A DNA stretch of 64,000 nt from positions 18,271,230-18,335,229 of the forward strand of contig CM032121.1 of NCBI GenBank assembly GCA_018894105.1. The letters run 5' to 3'. Source of the stretch: Jacaranda mimosifolia (lineage: Eukaryota; Streptophyta; Magnoliopsida; Lamiales; Bignoniaceae). The translations under genes were made by a program, and so were the position numbers. Every line of letters starts with the position of its first letter. Position 1 is the first letter of the stretch. The notes under the pieces are model-generated. The model did not search any database. It saw only the letters and a program-made list of their open reading frames with translations, and was not told where the DNA came from. This document shows, piece by piece, positions 1-11,945 of this stretch.

Positions 1-370
1 TTCTTTATTTATTTAAGCACACATATTAGGAGTTCGTTAGGTTCGAACCCCTAACCTCACACTTTTATTATAATAACATGATAATTTTTTGTTGGATCAG
101 ATATAGTATAGTCAATCTAACCACAGTTGTTGGATTGCAAGGATGCAGGTACCCCTGCAATCCAACGATCAAGAATGGACCGAGTGTGCCGCACTCAATC
201 CACTGCATATCCCCATGTATCATAACTAATATGAAAATAATATTTTTGCATTAACTTTGGTTGTTAGGTAAGCTAAGTTAGCATTCTATACAATTAATGG
301 ACGAGAAGGAACAAAATTCCTTCAATGTTACCATTGCTATAATTCATCTCTTGCGAAATCAAGTGCTCGA
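1..370. other. AT-rich flank with a hairpin and a pol III B-box-like site
   Basis: No coding sequence is visible. Positions 40-50 read GGTTCGAACCC, a perfect match to the B-box of tRNA-type pol III promoters, so the tail of a tRNA-derived SINE could lie at the window edge; no A-box can be checked because the window starts here. Positions 129-139 and 156-166 (GTTGGATTGCA / TGCAATCCAAC) form a perfect 11-bp stem around a 16-nt loop. Neither has an assigned function. Confidence 0.35.
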
Positions 371-621
371 GTTTGTTAAAAAAGTGACTTTATTTCATTA
401 TTAAAGAAAAGTTTTCAGAATCTTTTAAAAGTATCAAAAAGTTAGTTATTTTTTTTTATTTTTCTATTATATTCCATTTTCTAGTTACAACCGTTTTTCT
501 TCTAGGTCTTCCCATTTCTTGTTAAACATGCCATGCTCTCTATAAGTAGAGCATCCATAATTTTATTTAAAAACTGATAAGATATTTCATAGTTTATTTA
601 TCTTATTGTATTTATCCTTCA
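371..621 (+). repeat. Copia-A 5' LTR with TATA box
   Basis: The segment from about 394 to 621 aligns by eye with 4795-4988, sharing the blocks AAAGTATCAAAAAGTTAG and CATGCTCTCTATAA and the terminal TATCCTTCA or AATCCTTCA. It ends in CA at 621, as LTRs do. A TATA box (CTCTATAAGTAGAG, around 541) would drive transcription of the element. The left end is uncertain because the 3' copy is shorter; the TGTT near 373 is the best guess. Confidence 0.6.
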
Positions 622-624
622 ATA

Positions 625-636
625 TGGCATCAAATA
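625..636 (+). promoter_or_regulatory. Primer binding site (tRNA-iMet type)
   Basis: TGGCATCAAATA lies 3 bp after the LTR end and resembles the TGGTATCAGAGC primer site used by most plant copia elements, with a few mismatches. It fixes the LTR end and the plus orientation of the element. Confidence 0.5.
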
Positions 637-689
637 TACTTTGGTGGTTATGTAACTTATCTTTCCTTGATGATCGAAGTCCTCTCTAG

Positions 690-1730
690 ATTCTTTCTTC
701 TCTATTTCTTTTTCCTTGTTTCCTTTACTATGGAGTTCTCCAACAGTACCTTTACCTCTTTCCATGGCATATCCGCCATATATGATTCTTCTAGCCCCTA
801 TTTTTGCAATCATGTCAATAGCCCTAGCCTCATGTTGGTCTCTCAGTCATTAAGAGTCGTGCAATGATGATTACGCTATCTATTAAGAACAGGACTGGCT
901 TATAGATGGTTTGCTAATGATTCCAGTGGCAATTTTCTTCAAGCTTGGATTAGAAATAACAATATCGTCATCTCCTAAATCCTAAATTCAATGTTCAAAG
1001 ACACTTCAATGGGTGTTATATTTTATAATCTCGCTGCATACATCTTGATGTATCTTCGCAATCACTTTCATCAAAGTAATTGTCCATAGATACTTCAATT
1101 AGGTCGAGAACTAATGACTATAACTCAGAACCAATCAACAGTGGGCATCTACATGACTAAATTGATATAAGTTGAGAAGAGTTAAGTAATTTTCAACTGT
1201 GTTGAACTTGCAATAAATGTAGTTGTAAAGGTGTTAAGGCTCTTACTTCTCAGTTGTGGAGTATATATATTTTATCAATTTAAAAGGGGTTAAATGAGTC
1301 ATTTGAATGTGTTCATGGTCAAGTTCTTCTTATAGATCCTCTTTCTCAATAAATGAGGTGTTTTCGCTCATTTCTTATAAGAGAAACAAAAAAGTGTTGG
1401 TTTAAGTCCTCATTTGATGGTTGAATCTGGCAATAATGTTGAATTTATTGTTAGAAATAGTGGAGCTAAAGTATTTTCTACCTTGGTTGGACTTTCCACT
1501 TGTCTTCGCAACTCATTTAGAGGACAATCTCATGGATCCCGTGATCAATCCAGTGTTATGTTGAAGAAGGATAAATCATTTTGCACTCACTACAGCTTAT
1601 GAGGTCACACTGGTGATCCTTGTTACAAAATCACGGTTATCTCTAGGGCTATAAATTTAAATACAAACCTCATCATGTTGCATCCTTAATGTCTTCTGCT
1701 AAACAAAGTCTTCAACCTATTGCATTTTAG
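690..1730 (+). pseudogene. gag: Copia-A gag remnant with zinc knuckle
   Basis: Translated piecewise, this contains copia Gag blocks: SPSLMLVSQSL (near 820-855), then around 945-1120 a stretch like AWIRNNNIVIS...LNSMFKDTSMGVIFYNLAA...LRNHFHQSN, and near 1590-1635 a zinc knuckle remnant CTHYSL-x-GHTGDPCYK (C-x2-Y/C-x4-H-x4-C type). Gag packages element RNA in cytoplasmic particles. Several frameshifts and stops, including one inside the zinc knuckle, make it non-functional. Confidence 0.65.
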
Positions 1731-1904
1731 ACTAGTCCACTAATGCCAACACTAGATCTTAAATTTTCTCCACACTGTTTGTCCATATCAATGCCAACAA
1801 CTCATGTAAGTTCTTTCACTACATTTAACTTCACTTCTCGTCCCATTCTAACTAAGAATTCCACATGTATCAATTTTATTTCCCTTTCTACTTTCCAATC
1901 TCAT

Positions 1905-2110
1905 TCTTCAAACTCATGGATCATTTATTCAAGGGCTTTGAAACATATATTCTATCTAAATATCTCATTTCCTCTATGCCAACTGTTCATGATTTTGATG
2001 CTTGACTACCTAACAATACCAGTATATCTCTAAATTTCATAAACACAATTGTTTTAGCTCCTGATCTAGTTCTTTTTAATATTTTACATGTACCTTAGTT
2101 GCACTCAGAT
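1905..2110 (+). pseudogene. Copia-A aspartic protease remnant
   Basis: The reading SWIIYSRALKHI (about 1915-1955) corresponds to the copia protease signature W-I-I-D-S-G-A. The catalytic Asp has become Tyr and the Gly has become Arg, so the D-S-G site is destroyed. The downstream reading LAPDLVLFNILHVP, typical of this region, is in another frame. Confidence 0.55.
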
Positions 2111-2279
2111 GTTATCTCTCTGAGTGCTCTCAGTAATACCTCTTTATTTTCTTTACTTTCCATTCACATTCTTGTGTTCTCTTGGACTTCCGATGGATGA
2201 TTGGAACTGCTCATAAACTTGATGATTTTTATGTTCTTTCTTTTCCTACTACTCATGCTATTGTAAATAATATGTCTAC

Positions 2280-2720
2280 TATTATCTAGCACAATAGTTT
2301 AGGACACTTGTCTTTTAGAAAAGTTGATGTTAAATAAAGTCTCAATTACGTTGTAATATCTCTATATTGCCTAAGCCATTTATATATGTCCATTGGTTCA
2401 GAAGAAATAACTACCATTTCATTGAAACAACCTTCTCTCTATTGATCTGTCTGACGTGATATGCAATAGATATATAGAGATCATATCACATACTTTCTCA
2501 AAGTGGCCATAGATTTTTTCTAACCACCAACGATGACTGCATCTAGTTCACTTGTGTGTAGCTCCTCCACTAAAAACAAGGTGTTCTATACATAATTCAC
2601 TGATTCTTCACCTTTGTATCTATTCAATTTAATGCTAAAATTAAAAGTTCAGATTGGATAATGTGAAAGAACTTACATTTCACCAAATTGTTCAAACAAA
2701 AGGAGACACTATTAGTTTTC
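2280..2720 (+). pseudogene. Copia-A integrase remnant
   Basis: HNSLGHLSFRKVD (about 2290-2330) is the GAG-pre-integrase zinc-binding motif of copia elements. YRDHITYFLKVAIDFF (2470-2520) matches the start of the catalytic core around the first Asp. Stops and a frameshift follow and the rest of the DDE core cannot be read. Integrase would insert the cDNA into chromosomes; this copy cannot. Confidence 0.55.
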
Positions 2721-3479
2721 TTGTGTTGATAGGCTTAAAATAACACCATTGTACAGAGGAAATATTAACACCTCCTCAGTGTTACTAGACCTTTATATTT
2801 CTAGTCTCAAGTCCTATCTCAAATTTTGACTAAGTGCATACTCATTGTTATATGCATTATAAATTGAACCCCCTCATCTCTGCTCCACAACAAACCCTAT
2901 TGAGTTCATGTATCAATCACCATCAATGTTTCTAAGGTGTTTAAATGTCTTGGATTTACCTCCACTTTAATTATTTAGTAGGGGATCCAAGTTCCAACCT
3001 TGTGCCTCCCCTTAGGTGTTTCTTGGGTATCCTATCTGGATACAAACTACCATTTCTATAACATACAAAAGTAAAAATCCTTTAGTATTGGGATGTAATA
3101 TTCCCTGAGGATATATTCCTGTTTCAAGACTTAATACCTCAAACATCATATAATGATCTCTTGCCCAAGCTTGTATTGCCTTCACCCTCTCTTGATAAGC
3201 CCCCACTTGATACTTCTACTAATCATCCTCCATCCCTATCATTTGATTCAACGCCTCCAAATCACTTTATTCGAATGCTAGTCTTTTCGTTTCACCAAAC
3301 CACTATCTTATTTGACGGACTATCATTGCAATTTGTTTCTCTATCAAAATCCTCCCACTACTGTCTCTTCATCTTGTTTTGACTTGTCTCTCCTATACCT
3401 TATTTTCTCATTCCTGTCAGGCCATTTTTCTCTCTATCTTCTCCAAATATGAACCTCAATTATTTAACTAAGCCATTTG

Positions 3480-4060
3480 TTTTTCCTCATTGGAGACATG
3501 TCATGACAGATGAATTAGATGCTATGGAGTTAAACAAAAAATAGATTATCGGCCTTTGCTACTCTCTAAGCACAACATTTATTGCAAGTTGATTTACAGT
3601 ATCAAATATAATGATGATGGTTCTAGACACAAGTATAAGGCTCATCCGGTGGCTAAAAGGTTACAATCAAAAGAGGGGATTATTTTTTGGAGATATTTTT
3701 GCCGAATTCAAAACCATTAAATCCTTTTTGGCTATTGCAGCCTTCAACAGTAGCTTTTTCATGACTCAATATTAATAATGCATTTTTAAATGATGATTTG
3801 TGTGAAGAAGAGTACACGAATCTTCTATTAGGGTATGATTAATAAGAGAAGACTATTATGGGTACTTGAAAGATGGTCTATAAACTTCATAAATCAATGT
3901 ATGGGCTTTGCCAGACCTTATAGCTGTATTATTCTGAGTTGTCTCATGTACTCACTATGAATGGTTTTTCCCAATCCAAATTGTATTACACATTATTCGC
4001 TTAAGGTTCTAATTCTATATTAGTAGCTTCATTAGATAATATAGTCCTTACAGGTCCTTA
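3480..4060 (+). pseudogene. Copia-A reverse transcriptase remnant
   Basis: Recognisable blocks in order: MTDELDAMELNKK, HKYKAHPVAKRLQSKEGI (the copia R-Y-K-A-R-L-V-A-K-G block), SMYGLCQT (S-L-Y-G-L-K-Q) near 3895, and a degraded catalytic block near 4015-4045 (LDNIVLTGP, where the Y-V-D-D motif is expected). Frameshifts and stops separate them. The catalytic Asp pair is not intact. Confidence 0.65.
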
Positions 4061-4284
4061 CTTCCTTATAGGAGATCAATTCTTTAAAGGTCTTTCTATA
4101 TCACCATTTTTATCTTCTTGGCCGCTTAAATGTTTCCTGAGTTGTAAATTGCTTGCTCCGTTTTGGTGTGGTCATTTCTTAGCATTCACTACATCCTCCA
4201 ACTTTTGGAGGACATTAAGTATTCTTGCCTCTAAAGTAGTTACAGCATTACTAGACCCTAATGTTACTCTCTTGGCTATGGAAG

Positions 4285-4794
4285 GGGATCTTTTGCCTAG
4301 TTGTACTCAATATCACAGATTAATTGGGAGATTGATTTATCTCATGCTATCTCAGCCTGATATAAATTTATCCAATTCATGGCTCAACCTCATGTACCTC
4401 ATCTAGATGCAATTCATCATTTTCTATAGTATCTTAAGCTAATATTAGCCAAAGACTTTTTTATGTCTCCAACTCTTCTTTTTAGCTAAAAGCGTTCTTA
4501 GATGCCAAATGGGGTCTTTTATTGATACTCAATGCTCCACAACTAGTTTTTGTGTTTTTTGGATACTTTATTAATTTTTTAGTGGTTCAAGAAACAAACA
4601 GTAATGTCTCAGTCTTCTACTAAAGCTAAATACCATACTATTGCCTCATGTTTTATGAACTTGTTTGGTTACAATAGCTTATAGATTTTCACATCATCAC
4701 ATCTTCCCTCCGTTGTTGTTTTGTGTTAATCAAGTGAAAATCCACATTGTCACAAATTCGATTTTCCATGAGCATAGAAAACATTTTGGGGTTT
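4285..4794 (+). pseudogene. Copia-A RNase H remnant
   Basis: YHRLIGRLIYLMLSQPDI (4310-4365), SFIDTQCSTTSFCVFW near 4510, QSSTKAKYHTIAS near 4610 and FHEHRKH near 4770 match the RT connection and RNase H of copia polyproteins. The last block, normally H-E-R-T-K-H-I-E, runs almost directly into the 3' LTR, so the end of pol and the polypurine tract have been lost. Confidence 0.6.
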
Positions 4795-4988
4795 TTGAAA
4801 GTATCAAAAAGTTAGTTATGTTTTCATTTTTCTATTATGCTCCATTTTCTAATTGTAACCATTGTTCCTCTAGATCTTTCCATTTCTAGTTAAACAAGTC
4901 ATGCTCTCTATAAATAGAGAACTAATAACTCTATATAAAATTGAATAGTTGCTTCACAATTTATTTAACTTGTTTTATTAATCCTTCA
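4795..4988 (+). repeat. Copia-A 3' LTR (or the 5' LTR of a second copy)
   Basis: Homologous to about 428-621 with a conserved TATA box CTCTATAAATAGAG (around 4907-4920) and terminal CCTTCA. Its left end is truncated compared with the upstream LTR. A second copia gag begins just downstream, so this LTR may have been shared by two tandem copies. Confidence 0.6.
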
Positions 4989-5990
4989 ATAGAAACCCAT
5001 GTTCAGCATAGAGCTAGTAGTGCAACTGATCATGTTATCTATTTTATCCATGTTAGCATAAATGAAGCAAGTGATGAAAATGGTCTTTATTATCATTGCC
5101 TATTATTCGATGCCACATCCGTTTGTTTTCTCTTTTCCCTTTAGATTTCTAACACATCTACAAATATTTTGGTGTCTAAATTATTAGAAGAAAAAAATTA
5201 CTATGCTTGACAGTAATATATGGTGACCGTTCGTGATGCAAAAATGAAAAATTAACTTTATTAATAGTTCTACCAAGAATCTTTCAAGTAACCATTTCTT
5301 TTAAACATGAAAAAATTGCAATTTTGTGTCTATCTCTTGTTTGATCCAATCTCTAAATAAAGAAATTCATCCAACAATTGCTACTTTTGAGATTAAAAGA
5401 GAGATGTGGCCTCATCTTGAGAAGTGTTATGATCAAATAAATTCTTTGAGAGTACTTGAAATTCACAAGCAAATTGGTTCCAGTCAATGAGATCTAGGGA
5501 TTGCAACTTGCTTCACCATACTCACATTTATGGAATGAGTTGGGAAACTATTGCAAGTTCATACTTGCACTGCAACTGATTGTTGTCTGATATAGTGACT
5601 TGCTAATTAGTCGGAAGATGATCGTTTCTAATTTTTGCTTAGTTTGAATGATACTTACTAGTGATCTCTTGCCTTCTATCATAAGGCATATGCCATTGTT
5701 ACTCGAGTTAAGAAGTAAATCTTGTTATTCAAAAATATGAGAGTGTCAACATTCTAATTGCTTTGCTTACAAAGGTTCTAATCTTTCATCTTCTAGTTGA
5801 CATACACAAGTAGCTCTCAAGGAAACACCAACAACTTACATTGTTATAAATGTTAAAAACTAGGATACTCACAAGACCTTGTCTTGAAATCCTTAGATAT
5901 CGATGGTAACTGCAATACACTAGTTCAAGGTCGTCCAACAAATTCCTTTGACATAAAGAAGAAAGAACCTGGATATTTATATGCAAATAA
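4989..5990 (+). pseudogene. gag: Second copia gag fragment
   Basis: Readable Gag blocks follow the LTR in expected order: ILVSKLLEEKNYYAW (5165-5215), a block ending KEIHPTIATFEIKREMWPHL (5355-5415), FLLSLNDTY near 5625-5650 followed by YHKAYAIVTRVKK, and at about 5840-5900 a zinc knuckle remnant CYKC-x-KLGYSQD. It is a second copy of the same kind of gag as in Copia-A, with stops and frameshifts. No protease or pol can be read after it, so the fragment ends near 5990. Confidence 0.55.
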
Positions 5991-6485
5991 AATTATAAAA
6001 GGTCTTATAGTTGAATAATATGACCATATTTTACGCTTAGTAGCAGCATGAAAATCTTCCAAACTTGCTCATGTGAACTTCTTTAGTAAGGTTTCTTTTG
6101 ACAAGTCTAATTGTAGAGGATGAATATATTATATAGTAGTACATACACTATTTTGTTTCAAACAAAAATCTATTGCACAACTCACGTGAAGAATTCCTGG
6201 ATTCACTATGAATTTATCAAATGATCAATCCTTTATGACCATAAACATTGTGGAAGAAGTTTCTATTTATTCAAACATTAACTCGAAGAACATTTACTAT
6301 ATAGCCAATTGACAAGGGATTCAAAATATCGAGCAATTTATATTAATTTGCAAAATCTCAATTCAGTGCCATCTATTGAGAGGGTCAAGTTACCTGATAA
6401 GTTGTACTTCTTTAGTCCAATTAGGAGACTGATAGTTTCACAAGTCAATCCTATCAATTCCAATATTTTGTATCTTAAGTTAGAT
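5991..6485. other. Unassigned AT-rich sequence
   Basis: An open stretch of about 84 codons (6309-6563, plus) has no recognisable domain and no start context of note. It may be decayed retroelement sequence continuing from the copia fragment. I see nothing else. Confidence 0.3.
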
Positions 6486-7414
6486 ACTGATATTGCTAAA
6501 AATTTATTATTGATGCAATTGGGTAAGTTAATTAATAAAAGCGTTAGAACTAAAATTGGTTAACTAAATAAAAGGGTAGGAGAACCCAAAGGACAAGTTA
6601 AGCTTATAAAGAAGGGCGCCATAGCTGGGAGCTGGGCACTGGGCGCAAGTGCCTTATTTGCAACCACTAGAGATTGACCACCTAGTAAGGAGAACACCTC
6701 CACGGCCCCTCCTATACTTCCTTTTGCTTGATCACTCCAATATTTCTTCCCCAAGCTTGACTCCGAATTAGAATTTGTTTTTTAGACATATTTTGACCTA
6801 GTGAAAATTCCAAAACTTTTACCAACTCAAAGAAGTTGTGAAAAGATTCACATGTGAGAAAGCCAAGAAGGAGAAATAAATTAAAGAGATCACGAAGTAA
6901 GGAGGAAATTATCTTTAGAACTCATTTCAACACTCCTATTGAAACCTTCCTCTTTTTCTCTTTCCTCAACTTAGGTTGGAGTTTTCCTTCTTTTTTCTAA
7001 CTCCTTAGGTGCTGATGAAATCACCTTTACTAACTCCTTAGGTGCTGATGAAATCACCTTTATAGGGCATCTCATAAAAATCTTGAAGATTTTAAGACTT
7101 AATCATCCTCAATTTAGGCAAAAGTTGACAACTTGCAAATGCATAACCTAAAAATAATTGTTTAATAAACCTTATTTTTAATAAATAAAAATAAAGATAA
7201 AATTAATAAATCAAACTTGTAATATATTTATATTATATTTCTGATATGAGAATAAAATCTCCCTATCGAAATTAGAGGGATTGATGATATTGTTAAAAAT
7301 TGACTATAGGGGCAAGTCGGTAAATTAACTATTAATAGCATCAAACTAAACTTGAATAACTAAGTCAAAAGACCAGAAAGCCCAAAGGACAAGTTAATCC
7401 CATAAAGAGGGGTA
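6486..7414. repeat. Diverged direct repeat pair (6486-6618 and 7282-7414)
   Basis: Two segments of about 133 bp, 796 bp apart, align by eye: GATATTGCTAAAAATT / GATATTGTTAAAAATT at the start and CCCAAAGGACAAGTTAA near the end. Between them lies non-coding DNA. They could be terminal repeats of a small non-autonomous LTR element or a duplicated remnant of a larger one; no primer site or TG...CA ends are convincing. Confidence 0.5.
6997..7062. repeat. 33-bp tandem duplication
   Basis: Two consecutive copies (6997-7029, 7030-7062) of a 33-bp unit containing CTCCTTAGGTGCTGATGAAA appear identical or nearly so, in an otherwise unique context. This is a recent local duplication. Confidence 0.85.
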
Positions 7415-8650
7415 GAGAAACCTTAATGGGTCCAAGCCCATTAAAACTAAAATCTATAAGTACTGAGTCCCAGAGAGAACTTGGACACAAGAAATCATTC
7501 ACAAAAAAATAAAAAACTTAGAGAACTCTCTTGAACAAAAGATCTCTCTGCATGTGTTTCAAAGAAAACGAATCGGTATATTGCTAGTATTTACAAAAAA
7601 GAACCTTATTCTATTTTCATAAATCATCAAATATTGACTAATTGCTTATTTTTATTATGTTCTATTTTAAATTTCAATTGTTGACCACGTTTCCTTGCAC
7701 AAGGCAGAGCAAATTTGATTATTCTTTCCTTTAACTGCTAATAAAATTAGTTAATGCTCTATTTGTGTAGCACCATGCCCTAGAGGTGCTTGCTTCGGGC
7801 CGAGGTGCTACTTCAATCTTGTTCACAAAAATTTAAAACAAAAGAGCATCCCAAAATTTTTGACCATTTTCAATAATTCCATGACAATCCAAATGTAAAG
7901 AAGATTAAACTCTTTAGCACCTTAACGCATTAAACTCATACCCATCAGCACTAAAATTTTGATTATCCTAAAATAGTGCACCTTCTATTTACCATACAAT
8001 GTGAACTTATCATATCCAGTCTCACTTGCGGATAGTATCGAATATATATACATATATATATATATTCCCCATGCTCATAGCATCTCATCTAACCAACTTT
8101 CAATCTAAGGAAGAACAAGAAAAGAAACCACACAAGAGACATAAGTCTTAGTGACTTAGTGAGGTGAACAACAACCAGTTTAGATATAAATATATCAAAC
8201 AAGAAGAAGGTAAATAAGATTCTTTGAAAGAAATCAAAACAAAGAAAAACACTCATAAAAAGATCGCATGAAGCTAAGTACAAGTCAATATGAATTGATA
8301 TGGATAGGTCCGAATAACCAAAGTTCAAAATGAATCAACCGTAGGAGATAAGGTTCTGGAATGAATCAAAGTTAAGCAATAAATAATCAGTAAGAAATAC
8401 AATTATACAAACAGAGGTTGTTGGTGGGTCCAAGCTTGTGACTCTCATATATTGATTGGACAAATTCTTTACCCCTCCAAACTCCAAGTGATCGACTCGG
8501 ACAGTCGGTCGGTATGGCATAGTCAGTCGCATATTGGTCCCGCACTTGCATATAGCTACCTCAAACTACCTGCGAGTCAGGATCACAGTGGGTACTATTT
8601 GGGAGACCAATCACGTTGGTCCATTCTACCCGATAGTCTTTTTGGTATTA
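7415..8650. other. Non-coding AT-rich region, possibly LTR-derived
   Basis: After the direct repeat comes a leader-like stretch with a possible TATA (TCTATAAGTACTGAG near 7450) and a short AT microsatellite (8045-8068). At 8452-8650 the base composition is richer in GC but no domain is recognisable in the short open frames. I assign no gene. Confidence 0.3.
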
Positions 8651-8797
8651 GTCGACAAGACCGTCTCAATAACAGTTCAAGGTAAAAAAACTCAGAAAAT
8701 AATAAAATAGTTGATTGACAAGATCGTTTCAATAATAGTTTAGAATAACGAATTAAGAAAATAATGAAACAATTGATCGGCAAGACCATATCAATGG
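8651..8797. repeat. Imperfect 61-62-bp tandem repeat, about 2.4 copies
   Basis: Copies begin at 8651 (GTCGACAAGACCGTCTCAAT), 8713 (GATTGACAAGATCGTTTCAA) and 8774 (GATCGGCAAGACCATATCAA), each followed by an A-rich AGAAAATAATRAAA tail in the first two. They probably belong to an old LTR or its flank. Confidence 0.7.
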
Positions 8798-10699
8798 CAT
8801 CCTAAAAGATCATTAAATCATTCATGGAACTAGCTAGCAATGCTAAGGTATACAAGGGAAAAGAATTTACTAAAACGCAACAAAAATCCCTAAGCATCAG
8901 AAAGGTTGCAAACAAGTAAAACATGAACAAACAAGTCGAGATTCACAATTAACAGATATAATCTTTTTCCTAGCAATAACATGAACTACGACCTCACCTG
9001 GAATCCTACTTCCACGACATAAGTCCTCTACTAGATTGGAATGCTTAGGTCCTTGCCACCTATTTTCAACCAAAATGTGATATAAGTACCGATACTATCG
9101 AATAGCATCTAACACTAATAACTACGGTTATTTGAACGTTTTAGTGATATTCACTCATTTGTTTATTCATGACTTTCCATTTTATCTTGATATCCGCATC
9201 GAAATATTTAGATATAATAGCTTGTTCTTTTTGCCCACCTAAATCTAAATATTAAGTTTGTTTGATAATGAGCTCATTTAGGTGAACAAAAGTTCTATTC
9301 TATGGTTGAGGTTTGAGTCTATTTTCTCACTTAACTATAATAGTTAATTCTTATCTCAATTTATAATTTTGGCTTCCTAAGTACACCAATTTAGTCAAAT
9401 AATATTAATTACATATATTATCAATTTAGGGCCCACATTTCAGTTTCATTATTAATATTTAAATTAACATTCTTATTATAACTAATAAATTTAGTCCAAA
9501 CTCATAAGTTTAGTACATTCCTCTGTGATAGTCAATTTTCATTCCCCATTTTACAGTCTCAACTTCGTAATGTGCCAATATGGCTTAATTAATTATTAAT
9601 CAAGTCTTTCATTTGATTTCAGCCAACATCGTCTTATAATTAAAAATTTTCTCCAACAATTTTAGTCCACAATTGATAATTCAACCCATTCATCCCGAGT
9701 TTACATTAACAATCAACTTTAATCACTTTAACTTTCTAACGAATCGAATTAGGAAACAATCCAACCAATTAAATAGAATTTTACCAAATTAAATCAAATT
9801 CGGAGCCAATTCAAAGTCTGAAACTTGTTCCCATGCACTTGAAATGGGATTTTCTATCTTATGTGTCAAACCTACCAGAGTACTACCGCCGTCGGAAGTG
9901 GTGGAGCTTCCAGCCAGAACGTGCATCTTACCTGTTGGAATAGTGCCCCGCAGCCAATTAGAATTGGCAAATAAAACTACTCCACCTGTGAGACAATCTT
10001 GGTTGAATGATATTCTTATAGAGTGGCGATCTTTATCTTATGCTTTTTATTCTTCACTTGCATTTGGTTAAAACCCTTAAATCATACAAGACTATGGGAC
10101 TTGGTCACACATGTGATGAAACAAGTCTCTAAGGTCATGATTTTAAATATTCCAAGTCATAGAATCTTATGAGAAGGGGCATCTAAGATTCAGGTAAACT
10201 TGCACTAACGATGCATATTCCAAGGGCTTGAATATTACCTCATTTCATGGGCAATCTATGTTAGACATAGATGTATGTTAATAGGTGCTTATTAGAGAAC
10301 AAGTTCAATGAAGGCCCGCCATGAGAATCAACGAGATAGTCGTAGTAGCATGTCGGTAGTGGCAAGTTCTCAAGTTTACGATAGGGTATATAATTAGTCC
10401 ACGGACTTGAGGATCCGTGGTAACCTTGTGTTTAGGTCCTCATGCTTTAACTTTTTCTAGGGTTGAGATTGCGCATGAGCTACTTAAGCATGGAGGTTTA
10501 TGAGATCCAAGATGGGATTCGTTTCCTTGTTGTTGTGAAGAACGAGTGCATTTTCTATGTATTCTATAATGATCGATTCCAAGAAATCCTTTGCAAGGTA
10601 GTGTTTCAATTTGAAAAAGGCGTTTTCTAAAGTTGATGTCATAAAGGGGAATTGAATATTGAATGTAGAGACATAGTTATTGAGGTTATTAGGAAGTTG
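8798..10699. other. Non-coding, probably decayed LTR and transposon sequence
   Basis: No domain can be read on either strand. The sequence alternates AT-rich blocks with short GC-rich patches (for example 9880-9930), as decayed LTR DNA does, but no boundaries could be set. Confidence 0.3.
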
Positions 10700-11945
10700 A
10701 TAAATATTTTGGCCTAGGTCTCTTTTGGGAGATAGGAAACGGAAAGATCATATTTGCATGGTAGGCGTAAGCTATAATGGTTCATCATGATATAATTCAT
10801 TCATCCAATTAATTGGGCTCCATGGGCTTTGTTGCTAGATGTCGACCACGGAGATTATGTACTCTTCAATTAATAGACATTAATTGAAAGAGTTTTTAGT
10901 TTAAAAGAGTTTAATTAAAGTGAATATTTCCATATTCAAAATATTATGATGAGTTGTAAGCCCATGTCTAATGAATGGATGAATCTAATCGGTCACGCAC
11001 AAAAGCCTAAGGAAGCTCTTATTTGATAGGAGGAATTTTCTAAGGAGATAGAAAATTCATGTTAGGAGTTTTTGATAAAGTAGAAAGAGCAATTGACTAA
11101 CTATTAATTGGTCATTTTGGATTGATTAATTTAATAATTTAAGGAGTTAAATTAGGCCAATTAAATTAAGGTGTTAATTTAATTGGTCTCATGTGACAAT
11201 TGATTAGTCAAATTAAGAACTTAAGTTAGCTCTTGTTAACGTAAAGAGTTAAGTTAATGAGTTAAGTTAAATTAATTAAATTAAAAAGTTAATTTAATTA
11301 AATGAGGAGTTTAAGTTTTGGAGGGAAATCAAATGGAAGAGTCCGTTTGAATTAAGTTAATTAGCATTTCATTTCATGAGATGAAATGTAAATGCAAATG
11401 CAAATGCAAGTTGACAAGTTGGCACCCATGCATGGAGAGTGCGAAGGCTTCCATCCTCTCCTATATAACATAGGTGGCTATCCACTTGAGCTTGATCTTG
11501 AACTCCTCACATTTTCCTCCAAAAAGTGTGGTGTAATTAATGTGTTGAATAACCATACCCAAAATTCTCTCATCTCTCTCTCTCATTTAAAACCGCCACT
11601 CTTATCATCACCATCTTCCTCTCTTCTCTAGCAAAATGAGGCTGACTGAGAACTAATCCTAGGTGTGTGGACTTAAAATTAGAAGTTCAACACTTGGGGG
11701 ACTTAAAAGTTCATTGGTGAGCCGTTTTGGGCCGATTATGAAGCATTGATTGGGCGATCAAAAGGCTTCAGATTCCAATGATTTTTGGCCATATTCTCCT
11801 TGTATTGGTGGTGAATTGGTGTGTTAATTTTGCGTATTTTTGGAGTTCTGGAAGGAGAGCAATTGGATCTAGGCATTGGAGCTTGTAGATCATCAATTGG
11901 AGGAGTCCTTGGAGTGATCTAGTTGATTCCTTTAGTTTTATTTTT
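10700..11945 (+). repeat. LTR-like segment, plus orientation
   Basis: The layout looks like the U3-R-U5 of a plant LTR: an AT-rich upstream part, a TATA box CTATATAAC near 11461, a CT-rich leader (CATCTCTCTCTCTC near 11570-11585) and a transcribed-looking tail with GTGTGTGGACTTAAAATTAG. No coding region follows before 11946, so it is a solo or truncated LTR. The ends are not defined by a target duplication; this call is inferred from composition and motif order. Confidence 0.4.

Larger units (their letters stand above)
371..4988 (+). mobile_element. Copia-A: decayed Ty1/copia LTR retrotransposon
   Basis: Two related LTRs (about 371-621 and 4795-4988) flank an internal region in which gag, protease, integrase, reverse transcriptase and RNase H remnants follow in Ty1/copia order on the plus strand. 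Every domain is broken by stops and frameshifts, so the element is long dead. A tRNA-iMet-type primer site follows the first LTR. No target duplication could be recognised. A second copia gag starts directly after the 3' LTR, which suggests a tandem or recombined arrangement rather than a simple insertion. Confidence 0.75.

Noticed and set aside
6309..6563. 84-codon plus-strand frame as a possible small gene
   Set aside because: No conserved motif or start context, next to decayed copia sequence; left as unassigned.
9844..10071. 75-codon plus-strand frame with a GC-rich start
   Set aside because: No domain, sits in probable LTR-derived DNA.
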